This document shows positions 1 to 8,529 of a stretch of 64,000 nucleotides of DNA, in pieces. The DNA is taken from contig NZ_JARVWW010000005.1 in assembly GCF_029846715.1 (NCBI RefSeq), positions 62,001 through 126,000 of the forward strand. The letters are read 5' to 3'. The stretch is from Bradyrhizobium nivariense (GTDB lineage Bacteria; Pseudomonadota; Alphaproteobacteria; Rhizobiales; Xanthobacteraceae). The notes beneath the pieces were generated by a model. The model was not told the origin of the DNA. It made no database searches and was given only the letters and a program-made list of their open reading frames with translations. The position numbers and the translations under genes were made by a program. The stretch's first letter is position 1, and each line of letters begins with the position of its first letter.

Positions 1-173
1 GCATCCGGGATGTCATGCCGAATAACGCAACGTAGGTTGGTCAGTAGCAATCGGCAACAAATAAACCCTAAAGTCGTAACGGAACTCGCCGCGTGTAACC
101 GCGGCGCAACGCTGATTCAAATCGAGACAATTTCAAGGCTTCACGTGAACACGGAGGCAGCCGCCCGTGAGCG

Positions 174-284
174 CGCAAGATCGCAGTCCGTCGCAGGTTA
201 TCCGGCTGGATCGCTTGGGCGGCCGGTGCATCAAAGCGCCACGGCGAACACGTAGTTCCCATCTTCATCGGCCCTAGCGCGCCA
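174..284 (-). pseudogene. Frameshifted second copy of the small ORF at 564-680
   Basis: On the minus strand this stretch encodes WRARADEDGNYVFA and then, after a one-base shift near 243-245, WRFDAPAAQAIQPDNLR. The first part matches WRAEADEDGHYCFA and the second matches WRYDAGAYQTREPGSMR of the intact ORF at 564-680. The DNA match is clearest at 259-284 against 640-665. The copy carries one extra base relative to 620-630, which breaks the frame. I see no intact start for it. I read it as a decayed tandem duplicate. Confidence 0.5.
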
Positions 285-563
285 GTTTGCCAAAGCCCCG
301 CTTTGGCGTGCCGATGGCTGCCGTTTCCCACACCACTCGCGATCTCGGTGAATCGCGATGACAGTTACGTGCACTGGACTGCACCCTGGAATGAGACACG
401 GCAATTGCGGTGACAGGCTCATTCCGAGGATGACCTGTGGCAGCAAGAGGAAAGAACCGTCGGCTTCCGAGGTTGCCCTCAGCAACGGATATCACCCGGC
501 TCTGGAATGCTCCGGCACGTTGTCCATTGAGAGTGTCGGGACTGCCACCCGTGAGGCGCAGCG
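285..563. other. Intergenic stretch, no supported gene
   Basis: Between the decayed and the intact copy of the small ORF I see no convincing coding region, RNA gene or strong palindrome. Bases 1-173 are likewise without a feature I can support. Confidence 0.4.
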
Positions 564-680
564 CTAGCGTGGCCGCATACTCCCGGGTTCTCGCGTCTGA
601 TAGGCTCCGGCGTCATAGCGCCACGCGAAGCAATAGTGCCCATCTTCATCGGCCTCGGCGCGCCATTCATCATCAGGCAT
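564..680 (-). CDS. Small 38-residue protein of unknown function
   Basis: The ATG (680-678) follows the stop codon of the upstream hybrid kinase directly, so the two could be translationally coupled. The product begins MPDDEWRAEADEDGHYCFAW and ends SMRPR. It is acidic at the start, aromatic-rich in the middle and basic at the end, with no membrane segment. A decayed copy lies at 174-284, and conservation of the protein frame between the copies (ADEDG-Y-FA-WR-DA) supports real coding. Function is unknown; its position suggests expression together with the kinase. Confidence 0.5.
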   Translation of the reverse strand: MPDDEWRAEADEDGHYCFAWRYDAGAYQTREPGSMRPR

Positions 681-2975
681 TCACGCGCTCTTCGGCCGAA
701 ACGCGACGATGGATCCGGTCGGCCCTTCTTCGTGCATCGCCGCCTCGATAGCCTTCGCGAGCGCGGCCTGGTCGAATGGCTTTGACAAGCGCGGCAGGCT
801 GGATCGCGCATCGCTGGGAAGCTCCGCGTATCCCGTGCTCAGGAGGATGATCGTCTCGGGACGCTCCGCGGCGACAGCGCTGGCCAGCTGCAGTCCGGTC
901 ATGCCAGGCATGGCATAGTCGGTAACGACCAGGTCGACGGTACGCGTGCGGCGGAGCAAAGCCAGTGCCTCGTCGCCCGAGCGCGCCTCGACCACGATGT
1001 GCCCAAGATCATCCAACATCGCTGCGGTGTTCTCGAGCACCAGGAGGTCGTCGTCGACCACAAGCACGGAAAGCTGCCGGCTGGCCCGAGCTACGGGTGC
1101 CGGAGCCTCCGTGCGCAGGTCCGGCACCGCGGTCTCCTCGGCGATCGGCAGCCAGATGTCGGCTGTCGTGCCCTCGCCAGGACGGCTCTTCAATACGAGC
1201 CTGCCGCCGGACTGTTCGGCAAGTCCGTGAACCATCGACAGACCGAGCCCGGTGCCTTTGCCGACGCCCTTGGTCGTGAAGAACGGCTCCTGCGCGTGCT
1301 TGAGGATCTCGTCGCTCATGCCACAACCCGTGTCGCTCACCGAGAGCGCAACATAGCCGCTGTTCGAAAGCCCGCCATCGTCCTGTTCCTCGCGCGCGGC
1401 GATGGTAATCAGGCCACCGTCCGGCATCGCATCGCGCGCGTTGACCGCCAGGTTGAGGACAGCCAGTTCGAGCTGGTTCGCGTCGACCCTCACCTTCGGC
1501 AGGTCCATCGGAAACAGCGTCTCGACACGAATGCCGGCCTCGAATTTCAACAATGACGCCATGCCGTGTACCAACTCGCGGACATCGACGGCCGCCGGCC
1601 TGAGATCTTGCTTACGCGCAAAAGCGAGCATGCGCTGGGTCAGGGAGGCGCCCCGCTGCGCGCCTTGCATCGCGTTCTCCACCAGGCGCTCGATCTTCGG
1701 ATCGCCCGACGGCAGGCGCTTCTTCAGAAGCTCGAGGCTGCCGAGAACGGCCGCGAGCAGATTGTTGAAGTCGTGGGCCACGCCGCCGGTGAGCTGGCCG
1801 ATGGTCTCCATCTTCTGCGACATCATCAGCGCTTCGCGCGCCCGATCCAGTGCTTCCTGCGCCCGTCTCCTTTCGCTGACGTCGCGCACGATGTTCGCAA
1901 AGCCGGCGATTGCGCCGCTCTCGTTCCGTACCGCAACGATGGTTGCTTCCGCCCAGAAGCGGCTGCCGTCCTTGCGCACACGCCAGCCTTCGATTGCGGA
2001 CTTGCCCTCCCGCTCGGCTTCAACGAGCGCGCGCGCGGCCGCGCCGGCGGCGCGATCTTCGTCGGTATGAAAAATGGTGTAGCTCGTCCCTACGATGTCA
2101 TTGCCATAGCCCATCAGCCGGCGCGCGCCGAGATTCCAGTTGCCCACGCGCCCGTCCGAATCCAGCATGAAGATCGCGTGGTCGACGATACCTTCGACAA
2201 GGAGCCGAAAGCGTTCTTCGCTGCGCCTCAGTGCGTCGGCCTCGCGTTGGGCGCGCTCCGCGGAAGCCCTGTCATAGACGGCAGCCGCGATCCCGATGCT
2301 CAGGATCACAATGGTGATGCCGGCGAGCAGGAACGCGAGCGGCGCCTGCCCGACGCCGAGATGTCCGGCCTGCCGGGCCATGGTGCTCGTCGGCAGGAAC
2401 ATGGCGCCTTCCATCGCGGCGTAGTGCATGCCGGAGATCGCAAGGCCCATCACCAATCCCGCGAACAGCCGCTGGGCCGCGTTGGTGTTGCGAAAGGCGA
2501 GCCAGAGCGCCACGATCGAGGCGCTGATCGCGATCAGGATCGAGAGCACAACCCATCGCGGATCGTACGCGATGAGGGCCGCCATCCGCATCGCGGCCAT
2601 GCCGGTATAGTGCATGCCGGAGATACCAAGTCCCATCGCGAAGCCGGATGCGAGGAGCGCCCGTGGGCGTCGTCCGACAACGGCAAAGGCGGCAGCGGCG
2701 ACTACAATCGGAATGACCAGCGAGAGCAGAGTCAGGAATGGGTCGTACGAGATCTCGATTCCGGGCAGGCTGAACGCCAGCATGCCGACAAAGTGCATGG
2801 ACCAGATGCCGCCGCCCATGGCGACCGCAGCGGCTACCAGCCAGGATCGGCGGGCCCTCCCCGAAGCAGCTCGCATTCGGGTCGCCAGGTCCAATGCCGT
2901 ATAGGAGGCGAGTGCCGCGATCAGAATCGATAACGCGACCAGAACGGGATCGTGAAAAGCCGCATGATGATGCAT
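681..2975 (-). CDS. MHYT-domain hybrid sensor histidine kinase
   Basis: A 764-residue membrane-bound hybrid kinase. The N-terminal ~230 residues hold about seven hydrophobic segments with three MHYT-type motifs (Met60-His61, the MHYTGM motif at 121, Met183-His184), a family proposed to sense diatomic gases or copper through bound metal. A PAS domain follows (about 255-370). The HisKA motif [11 protein letters not shown] has phospho-acceptor His401, and the HATPase N and G boxes lie near 505-580. A C-terminal receiver domain starts at about 636 and has phospho-acceptor Asp686 in VTDYAMPG. No separate response regulator is adjacent, so output may go through phosphotransfer to a distant partner. 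The signal it senses cannot be read from sequence. Confidence 0.93.
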   Translation of the reverse strand: MHHHAAFHDPVLVALSILIAALASYTALDLATRMRAASGRARRSWLVAAAVAMGGGIWSMHFVGMLAFSLPGIEISYDPFLTLLSLVIPIVVAAAAFAVVGRRPRALLASGFAMGLGISGMHYTGMAAMRMAALIAYDPRWVVLSILIAISASIVALWLAFRNTNAAQRLFAGLVMGLAISGMHYAAMEGAMFLPTSTMARQAGHLGVGQAPLAFLLAGITIVILSIGIAAAVYDRASAERAQREADALRRSEERFRLLVEGIVDHAIFMLDSDGRVGNWNLGARRLMGYGNDIVGTSYTIFHTDEDRAAGAAARALVEAEREGKSAIEGWRVRKDGSRFWAEATIVAVRNESGAIAGFANIVRDVSERRRAQEALDRAREALMMSQKMETIGQLTGGVAHDFNNLLAAVLGSLELLKKRLPSGDPKIERLVENAMQGAQRGASLTQRMLAFARKQDLRPAAVDVRELVHGMASLLKFEAGIRVETLFPMDLPKVRVDANQLELAVLNLAVNARDAMPDGGLITIAAREEQDDGGLSNSGYVALSVSDTGCGMSDEILKHAQEPFFTTKGVGKGTGLGLSMVHGLAEQSGGRLVLKSRPGEGTTADIWLPIAEETAVPDLRTEAPAPVARASRQLSVLVVDDDLLVLENTAAMLDDLGHIVVEARSGDEALALLRRTRTVDLVVTDYAMPGMTGLQLASAVAAERPETIILLSTGYAELPSDARSSLPRLSKPFDQAALAKAIEAAMHEEGPTGSIVAFRPKSA

Positions 2976-3451
2976 TTCGGCTGACGCTAGCCGAACTTAC
3001 GTTCGCGTTCGCGTTCCCGCAAATTGTCCTCCCCCACGAGCCGAAATCGTCTTCGGCACCAAGATTGTTCCCGTCAGACATGACCGCATCGATGATGGCC
3101 GCGGCATCCGTACCCTTTGTCAGACGAGAATCAGTTGAGAATAGTACCGGCCAGAAGCCTGCATCGCAAAGGTGGCAGCAAGTCGGCCGGTTCCCGCCCA
3201 AGCTGCATGACGGGCGGCCCCCGTCACGCGCCGATAGCGCGGAATCGCAGGCGGTCGCAGATCAGTCGGTTGGAGTGCGTCATCAGCCATAGCAAAACCC
3301 GGTGTCGAACCGGTGGCGGCAGACGTCGGCCGTGGCCTCGTGCCTGAGGCGCAGCACCCACAATCGCCTGTAATCTGCTTCACACGCAAACGCGCCCGAT
3401 AAGGCTAGATGAAACAGGCCGTGCCTCCGCGCGGCCTGTTCGGAGCTGGCG
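2976..3451. other. Intergenic region between the hybrid kinase and a small membrane protein
   Basis: This 476-base stretch must carry the promoter of the minus-strand kinase and of the plus-strand small ORF at 3452. Short frames are open on both strands but none has a convincing ribosome-binding site or protein-like composition. No strong hairpin or repeat was found. Confidence 0.4.
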
Positions 3452-3610
3452 ATGATGGCTGCACTGGCAAAGGCGATATCCCGCGCGACGAGAACCAACG
3501 TTGATGTCGAAACTCTGAAGGTCCTCGCGATCTTCTCGGGTGCGGGCTTGCTGCTCTCTCTCGTGGCCGCGATGATCTACGGACAGGCTATCAACGCGGC
3601 CTTGTTTTGA
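3452..3610 (+). CDS. Small single-pass membrane protein (52 residues)
   Basis: The frame starts with two adjacent ATGs (3452 and 3455) and encodes a polar, basic N-terminus followed by one hydrophobic helix (VLAIFSGAGLLLSLVAAMIYG, split here as residues 24-44) and a short tail ending INAALF. The composition is that of a small inner-membrane protein. It stands alone between the kinase and the gene at 3769. I do not recognise a named family. The alternative is a chance open frame, but the clean polar-then-hydrophobic layout argues against this. Confidence 0.5.
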   Translation: MMAALAKAISRATRTNVDVETLKVLAIFSGAGLLLSLVAAMIYGQAINAALF

Positions 3611-3768
3611 GAGCGCGCGCGTAAACCACGCTTCGCCGCGAAACATCGCCTCTTCCCTATGCGGTATCCCTCCCGGCGCAAATGCCCCGGAGCCGTCATT
3701 GACGCCGTGAGGCGGCGACCGCAGGATGGCGCGTCACCAATGCGCGACGATCTCGGCTCGGGATTGCG

Positions 3769-4110
3769 ATGATCGCCCGTCAGACTGACCGCGTAACGCT
3801 GGTGCTCATCGTCCGGATACCGCCTGAGGGTATCGCGGACTTTCGCGCCTACGAGGATGCCGTCTTGCCGCTGTTGCCCGCGTTCAACGGGCACTTGGAG
3901 CGTCGTCTTCGAAATCCTGACGGCACCATGGAGGTGCACATCGTCAGCTTCGCGTCCGATGCTGACCTTCAGGATTATCGCAATGATCCCCGGCGCGTTG
4001 CGCAAGCCTGGCTATTGGAAAAATCTTCCGCGAAGCTGGAATTGCTTGCGATGGCGGACGTCTCCCGATGGCCCGTGGCGTCGATGCCGGAGGCGATCGA
4101 CGGGGCATGA
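3769..4110 (+). CDS. Conserved hypothetical protein, possible ferredoxin-like dimeric alpha/beta barrel (DUF1330-like)
   Basis: A 113-residue soluble protein. It has the pattern of a small dimeric alpha/beta-barrel fold: a beta strand (VTLVLIVRI), a helix with PEGIADFRAYEDAVLPLL, a strand with LERRLR, then MEVHIVSFASDADLQDYRNDP and a C-terminal AKLELLAMADVSRW. The 'duration, score, and F-x-S-x-A-D-L-x-x-Y' arrangement recalls DUF1330 and EthD-like proteins. No catalytic residues are evident. It is monocistronic, with the next gene about 100 bases downstream. Family assignment is by pattern only. Confidence 0.6.
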   Translation: MIARQTDRVTLVLIVRIPPEGIADFRAYEDAVLPLLPAFNGHLERRLRNPDGTMEVHIVSFASDADLQDYRNDPRRVAQAWLLEKSSAKLELLAMADVSRWPVASMPEAIDGA

Positions 4111-4213
4111 CCGAAATGTAACCGGGCGGACCGGGCATCATCGAACTGTCATCGCTCCGTCATTCGCGCTCTATTGATCGCTGCTCCCTTCGCCGCGCAT
4201 CGTGGAGGCTGAT

Positions 4214-5533
4214 ATGCATCTGACTGAGACAATTTCGACCGACCGCCGCTCGATCCTGAAGGGCTTCGCGGCCGCAGCCGTCACCGCCCTGGCGGCGCCG
4301 GCCATGGCGGCCGAGGGTCTGCCGGCGCAGCCGACCGGAGCGGCGGCCGCGATCGCCGCCGACAAGGCCTATTGGACGGCCGTGAAGGGGCTCTATGCCG
4401 TGACGCCTGATGTCGTCAATCTGGAGAACGGCTTTTGGGGCATCATGGCCGAGCCGGTGAGGCGCGAGTTCATCCGCCAGTCCGACATGGTCAATTATCA
4501 GAATTCCTATTACGCGCGGCAGCGCGCGGGGGCGGATTTCGAGGCCGTGCGTGCCAAGGTGGCGCAGGCGGTCGGCGCGGCGCCCGAGGAGATCGCGCTG
4601 ACCCGCGGCGCGACCGAAGCGCTGCAGCTCCTCATCGGCGGCTACAATAAGCTCAAGCCCGGCGACAGCGTGCTCTACGCTGACCTCGACTACGATTCGA
4701 TGCAATACGCGATGAACGCGCTTAGGGCGCGCCGCGGCGTCGACGTGGTCAAGTTCGAAGTGCCGGAGCCGGCCACCCGCCAGAGCGTGCTCGACGCCTA
4801 TGCCCGCGCCCTTGAGGCGAATCCGAAGACCAGGCTTCTCCTCCTCACCCATGTCAGCCATCGCACCGGCCTCGTCATGCCGGTCGCCGAGATCGCCCGC
4901 ATGGCCAAAGCGAGGGGCATCGACACCATCCTCGACGCCGCCCATTCCTGGGGGCAGATCGACTTCAGGGTGGGTGAGCTTGAGGTCGATTTCGTCGGCT
5001 TCAATTTGCACAAATGGATCGGCGCCCCGGTCGGCGTGGGCTTCCTCTACATCAGAAAGGACCGCCTCGCCGACATCGACCGCGACATGGGTGACGAGGA
5101 TTTTGCGGAAAGCGACATCCGCTCGCGGGTGCACACCGGCACGGTCAATTTCGCGACGGTGCTGACGGTGCCCGCGGCCGTGGCGCTGCATCAGCAGATC
5201 GGCGCGGCGGCGAAGCAGGCCCGTTTGCGCTATCTGCGCGACTATTGGGTCAGCCGCGTGCGTGGCTTCAAGGATATCGAGATCCTGACGCCGGACGAGC
5301 CCGGCCTGTATGGGGCGCTCACATCGTTCCGCCTTGCCGGCAAGACCGGCAAGGCCGACAACGACGCCACCGTGGCGAAGCTCAGGGACGGCTACAAGAT
5401 CCTGACCGTGCGCCGGGCCGGCGTCGCCAAAGGCCAGTGCATCCGTGTGACGCCGGCGCTCTACACCGAGGAGGCCGATCTCGACCGCCTCGTCGAAGCG
5501 CTCGCCATCATCACGGGAACGAAGACGGGGTGA
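4214..5533 (+). CDS. Tat-exported PLP enzyme of the class V aminotransferase fold (isopenicillin N epimerase-like)
   Basis: A 439-residue pyridoxal-phosphate protein. The ATG at 4214 is preceded by GGAGG at 4204-4208; a GTG at 4202 is the less likely alternative. The N-terminus carries a twin-arginine signal (TDRRSILKGF, then an Ala-rich hydrophobic stretch ending AMAAEG), so the folded enzyme is probably exported to the periplasm. The cofactor site shows DAAHSWGQ, where Asp contacts the pyridine N, and the Schiff-base lysine in FNLHKWIG (Lys267). The family includes cysteine desulfurases and isopenicillin N epimerases; no desulfurase active-site Cys loop was recognised. Substrate unknown. 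Confidence 0.85.
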   Translation: MHLTETISTDRRSILKGFAAAAVTALAAPAMAAEGLPAQPTGAAAAIAADKAYWTAVKGLYAVTPDVVNLENGFWGIMAEPVRREFIRQSDMVNYQNSYYARQRAGADFEAVRAKVAQAVGAAPEEIALTRGATEALQLLIGGYNKLKPGDSVLYADLDYDSMQYAMNALRARRGVDVVKFEVPEPATRQSVLDAYARALEANPKTRLLLLTHVSHRTGLVMPVAEIARMAKARGIDTILDAAHSWGQIDFRVGELEVDFVGFNLHKWIGAPVGVGFLYIRKDRLADIDRDMGDEDFAESDIRSRVHTGTVNFATVLTVPAAVALHQQIGAAAKQARLRYLRDYWVSRVRGFKDIEILTPDEPGLYGALTSFRLAGKTGKADNDATVAKLRDGYKILTVRRAGVAKGQCIRVTPALYTEEADLDRLVEALAIITGTKTG

Positions 5534-5564
5534 ACCCGCGCGCGGCTCAGCGGGCTTCCAAAGC

Positions 5565-5726
5565 ATGGATGAGCGCAGGCGAGGCTGCCTGCTTCATCGC
5601 GACCCGAGCGCGGGGGCCTATCATCTGCAGGTGCGCTTCAATGCCAACGCGGCTTCCGGCGCGGCGCAGGCCGCTGATGCCGCGCGCGTCACGGCGTCGG
5701 CTGAGAAGACTTGGCTCAACGGTTGA
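5565..5726 (+). CDS. Possible small ORF or gene remnant (53 residues)
   Basis: The frame begins MDERRRGCLLHRDPSAGAYH and continues with an alanine-rich helix ending EKTWLNG. It follows the aminotransferase gene by about 30 bases. There is no clear ribosome-binding site, and the alanine-rich part may only reflect GC bias. It could be a short real protein, the end of a lost gene, or chance. The rest of 5534-5815 shows nothing I can support. Confidence 0.22.
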   Translation: MDERRRGCLLHRDPSAGAYHLQVRFNANAASGAAQAADAARVTASAEKTWLNG

Positions 5727-5815
5727 CCGCAGCCGCGACGTTCTAAGGCGAGTTCTCGAACGTCACGCGCAGCTGCGCCAGCAAGGGCGTGTTGAAGTAT
5801 CAGTAGTGACGGCGC

Positions 5816-6892
5816 TCACCGGCCGACGCTGACCCAGGCTTGCGCCTTCTTCCGCCACTCTTCGTCGAAATGCGCGGCGATGTCCTTTGCTGCATCCCGC
5901 GACAGAAGCTGGTCGATGGCGGACGTCCTGACCTCGTCGATGTCAGGAATGTCGGTGTATCCGAGATTGGCAAGCCGCGTGGCGAACGGCGGATGCGTCG
6001 CGTCCGGATCGTGCTCACGCGTCAGACCGGCGATGGCGGCTGCGGCCATCGGCTCCGGCGCCCTGATGTCCCCAAGCTGCTCGAAGACGCGCTCAAGGGG
6101 TGGGCGTGGTGCATTGATGGCGCCCAGCACTTCCTTCTCCAGAGGAGCGTATACGAGCTCGGTGAGACGCGTCCCGCACGCTTCCGTCAGCACCAGGGCG
6201 CGCGCCATCTCGGCGTGTCCGACCTGTTCGGCTGCGCCGAGGTCTGCGCCGAGTTCGTTCTCCCGCGATAGTGCGCGATATTCCTTCTCGAGCCATGCGA
6301 TCATGGAATGGAGCAGCGCTCGGACGATACGTCCGGTGATGGTCCATTCTGGATTGGCGTAGAAGAAGACATTCTCCGAAGCCGCGATAAAATCCGCGAG
6401 GTTGATGCTTCCCGAGGTGTGCCGGAGCTGGGCATGTGCCACTTCATGGGCGACGATGGCACGAATCGCGCGCTCGTCGAGAACGATCAGGAACGGCAGG
6501 CCGACGGTCATCGTGACATGTCGCCTGAACAGCCCGGCGTATCGGCTCACTTCGCCGATTGAGGCATTGAAATCGGTGTTGATCAGCAGGGTGCGCCGCG
6601 ACCGGACGAAGTTGTGATCGAGTTCCTTCCACATCGCCCAAAGGCCTGGGGCGGTCTCATCGTTCGCCTCAAAATCCCGATGCTTACGCGCGGGCAGAAG
6701 CAGGAGGCCAATCATGAGCGCCAATGCGCCCATGAACATCGAGAACACGACGGGTGCCGTGACCAGCGCCGTGACCGTGAAGCGATCCATGGCCATCAGC
6801 CAGATCGCCAGGATCGCGCAGGCCAGCGCGACGACCGGAACCACTGCGTAGCGACCGAGACGCAGGATGATCTTCAGGACAAGGCGATTCAT
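5816..6892 (-). CDS. M48 family zinc metallopeptidase, membrane-anchored
   Basis: A peptidase of 358 residues from the ATG at 6892; a GTG at 6934 would add 14 residues and overlap the upstream gene. Two N-terminal hydrophobic segments (around residues 16-36 and 44-66 of the short form) anchor it. They are followed by the zinc-binding HEVAH motif in VAHEVAHAQLRH and the third-ligand region ENELGADLGAAE. The C-terminal part has DATHPPFATRLANLGY, typical of M48 (the HPP element near the active site). It probably degrades envelope or membrane proteins. It lies just downstream of a DUF2846-type lipoprotein on the same strand, suggesting a two-gene envelope unit. Confidence 0.85.
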   Translation of the reverse strand: MNRLVLKIILRLGRYAVVPVVALACAILAIWLMAMDRFTVTALVTAPVVFSMFMGALALMIGLLLLPARKHRDFEANDETAPGLWAMWKELDHNFVRSRRTLLINTDFNASIGEVSRYAGLFRRHVTMTVGLPFLIVLDERAIRAIVAHEVAHAQLRHTSGSINLADFIAASENVFFYANPEWTITGRIVRALLHSMIAWLEKEYRALSRENELGADLGAAEQVGHAEMARALVLTEACGTRLTELVYAPLEKEVLGAINAPRPPLERVFEQLGDIRAPEPMAAAAIAGLTREHDPDATHPPFATRLANLGYTDIPDIDEVRTSAIDQLLSRDAAKDIAAHFDEEWRKKAQAWVSVGR

Positions 6893-6920
6893 CCGCGCTT
6901 TGACCGGGAAGTGAACCGGA

Positions 6921-7397
6921 TCACGCCGCTCCACATGATCCAGTACTTTGACGCAGGCTGGCGACGTCGGTGCGGCCTTGGCTTTCCGTGACCTGGATCA
7001 GCGTGATCGCGCCGGGTGTCACGATTCCCATCTGCGGCTGGGCGGAGAGGTACGTGGTGCTCCCGGCGCGCAGATCGAGGCTCACCTTCTCGCTTCCCTG
7101 CCCGAACAGATTGGTGCTCAGCGGTAAATTGTTGACGGCGACCTCGTGGCGGCCCGGAGGTAGATCGCAAGCCACGAATCCTGCGGCCTGGCTGCCGCCG
7201 ATTACGCGTCCGTCGACGGCATAGTTAGGCTGGACCGCAAATCCCAGGGACGACGTACGATAGATGATGAGGCGTGAGCCGCTTGGCTTGACGTTGTCCG
7301 TCAGAGCTACGTTGGCCGTTGGACCCGATGCACATCCGGAAAGTAACGCAGCGACGAAAAAAATCCCCAGATACCCACCACGCGTTCCAGCCCCTGA
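6921..7397 (-). CDS. DUF2846-like lipoprotein with an obscured start
   Basis: From an in-frame stop at 7398-7400 the frame stays open to the stop at 6921. It encodes a good lipoprotein signal (YLGIFFVAALLSGC, lipobox LLSGC) followed by SGSRLIIYRTSSLG, GGSQAAGFVACDLPPGRHEV and VSLDLRAGSTTYL, which match the DUF2846 pattern (strand, V-D-L-P-P-G-H/R, strand). No ATG, GTG or TTG lies in frame before the signal. An ATG at 7401-7399 is one frame off and would read MIRGWN before the signal. A one-base indel, an error in the run of seven A at 7357-7363, or a rare start codon are the options. Likely outer or inner membrane anchored, paired with the M48 peptidase. Confidence 0.55.
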   Translation of the reverse strand, partial: SGAGTRGGYLGIFFVAALLSGCASGPTANVALTDNVKPSGSRLIIYRTSSLGFAVQPNYAVDGRVIGGSQAAGFVACDLPPGRHEVAVNNLPLSTNLFGQGSEKVSLDLRAGSTTYLSAQPQMGIVTPGAITLIQVTESQGRTDVASLRQSTGSCGAA

Positions 7398-7518
7398 TCA
7401 TTCCAATGTCCCCGCCGCATCATTGTCAGGGTAGTGACTGAAGTCAACTGCGACCTCCGGTCGACTGACAGGAGGCCGCGGCAATTCCATCCGGGACATC
7501 TGAGAAGATGTGTGCGGC

Positions 7519-7672
7519 TCACGCCGGAGCCAGCGCCGGCTGCACCGGCCGCCGGCCGATCATCAGCGACAGCACGGCTGCGACGATGCCCGTTGCGCCT
7601 GCGATCATGAAGGCTTGCCAATAATCACCCTGCGTCGAGCGCATGAAGCCGGCGAAGAAGGCGGCGCAGGCC
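7519..7672 (-). pseudogene. C-terminal remnant of an MFS transporter
   Basis: The minus strand reads AAFFAGFMRSTQGDYW, then QAFMIAGATGIVAAVLSLMI and a short tail ending ALAPA before the stop at 7519. This is the usual last transmembrane helix and tail of a major facilitator permease. The frame closes at a TAG near 7676, and no other permease sequence follows. The remnant meets the TetR remnant on the opposite strand at the same point, so one deletion explains both losses. Confidence 0.6.
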
Positions 7673-8080
7673 GCCTATTTACGCGACTACGATTTGAGCT
7701 TCTGGGAGAGCTTCGAGCACCCCGGCGGCAAGTCCTACAGCAATGCGCGCGACCACGTGCTCGCCTATATCGGCGAGCTAGCGCCGCGCGCCGTGCGCAA
7801 GGGCTATCGCGGCTGCGGCCTCAGCAACGCCGCGGTGGAATACCCGGCGCGGGACAATCCGGCCCGCCAGGTCGCCGAAGCGCACAAGAAAGTCTTCCGC
7901 AAGCGCCTGCGCGAGCTCGCCGCCGCCATGGGCGCGCGTCAGCCGGCCGTGCTCGGCGACGCCCTGCTGTTGCTGATCGAAGGCGTCTACGTCACCGGCC
8001 AGCAGTCGGAAGACGGTCCCGCGCAATCGGCGCTGGCGGCCGCGAAGCTGCTGATCGATGCGAGCGTGAAGACGGGGTGA
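7643..8080 (+). pseudogene. TetR-family regulator remnant lacking the DNA-binding domain
   Basis: The 145-residue frame from an ATG at 7643 contains the ligand/dimer domain typical of TetR proteins: YLRDYDLSFWESF, then RKGYRGCGLSNAAVEYPARD and the closing helix LGDALLLLIEGVYVTGQ. The Cys-Gly-x-x-N-A-A-x-E block is characteristic of the subgroup that controls divergent efflux or reductase genes. The roughly 60-residue N-terminal helix-turn-helix is absent, so the protein cannot bind DNA in the normal way. It is truncated at about 7665, exactly where the opposite-strand MFS remnant begins. Confidence 0.65.
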
Positions 8081-8110
8081 GGGGGGATCATCGCATGGCC
8101 CACCCTGGTT

Positions 8111-8398
8111 TTATTCAGCTGTTCCGGAGATAACCTTCTCCGACAGGTCAGTCAGATAGATTTCCAGGTCTTCGATTGTCCTGAATTCTTTGAATTCGCC
8201 TCGCTCCAATGACCCGATGCCGAGGCGAGCTGCGGCGCGCAACGCTTTGAGCTTGCCAGCGTCCTCGGCCTCGCGTTGCTCCACCAGTCGCAGCCCATCC
8301 CGCAGCACCTCGCTGGCGTTCTGGTAGCGGCCGGACTCGACGAGGGTTTCAATGAGTTCCTGTTGGCGTTTCGTCAGCACAACATTCCTGGTCGGCAT
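8111..8398 (-). CDS. Orphan ParD-family antitoxin
   Basis: A 95-residue ribbon-helix-helix protein: LTKRQQELIETLVESGRYQN followed by ASEVLRDGLRLVEQRE is the ParD signature, a short beta strand then two helices that bind the par operator. ParD normally neutralises a ParE toxin encoded just downstream. Here the minus strand after the stop at 8111 runs into the TetR remnant and no ParE-like frame is present. Either the toxin gene was lost or the antitoxin acts on a distant toxin. The extended C-terminus (GEFKEFRTIEDLEIYLTDL) looks intact, so toxin-binding capacity may remain. Confidence 0.8.
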   Translation of the reverse strand: MPTRNVVLTKRQQELIETLVESGRYQNASEVLRDGLRLVEQREAEDAGKLKALRAAARLGIGSLERGEFKEFRTIEDLEIYLTDLSEKVISGTAE

Positions 8399-8529
8399 TG
8401 TCGTCCTCGCTGTGCGACCCTAGGGCAGAATAGGCCACAAGGGCCCTGTCGCTTCAACCTCGCGATCGATGTGGGGTGGTTTGGAAGGATTAGGCTTGGC
8501 CGCAACGGACTAATTGCTAATGTAGCTGC

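Noticed and set aside
4160..5566. 468-codon minus-strand frame opposite the aminotransferase-fold gene
   Set aside because: Shadow frame; His/Arg/Asp-rich composition typical of antisense translation.
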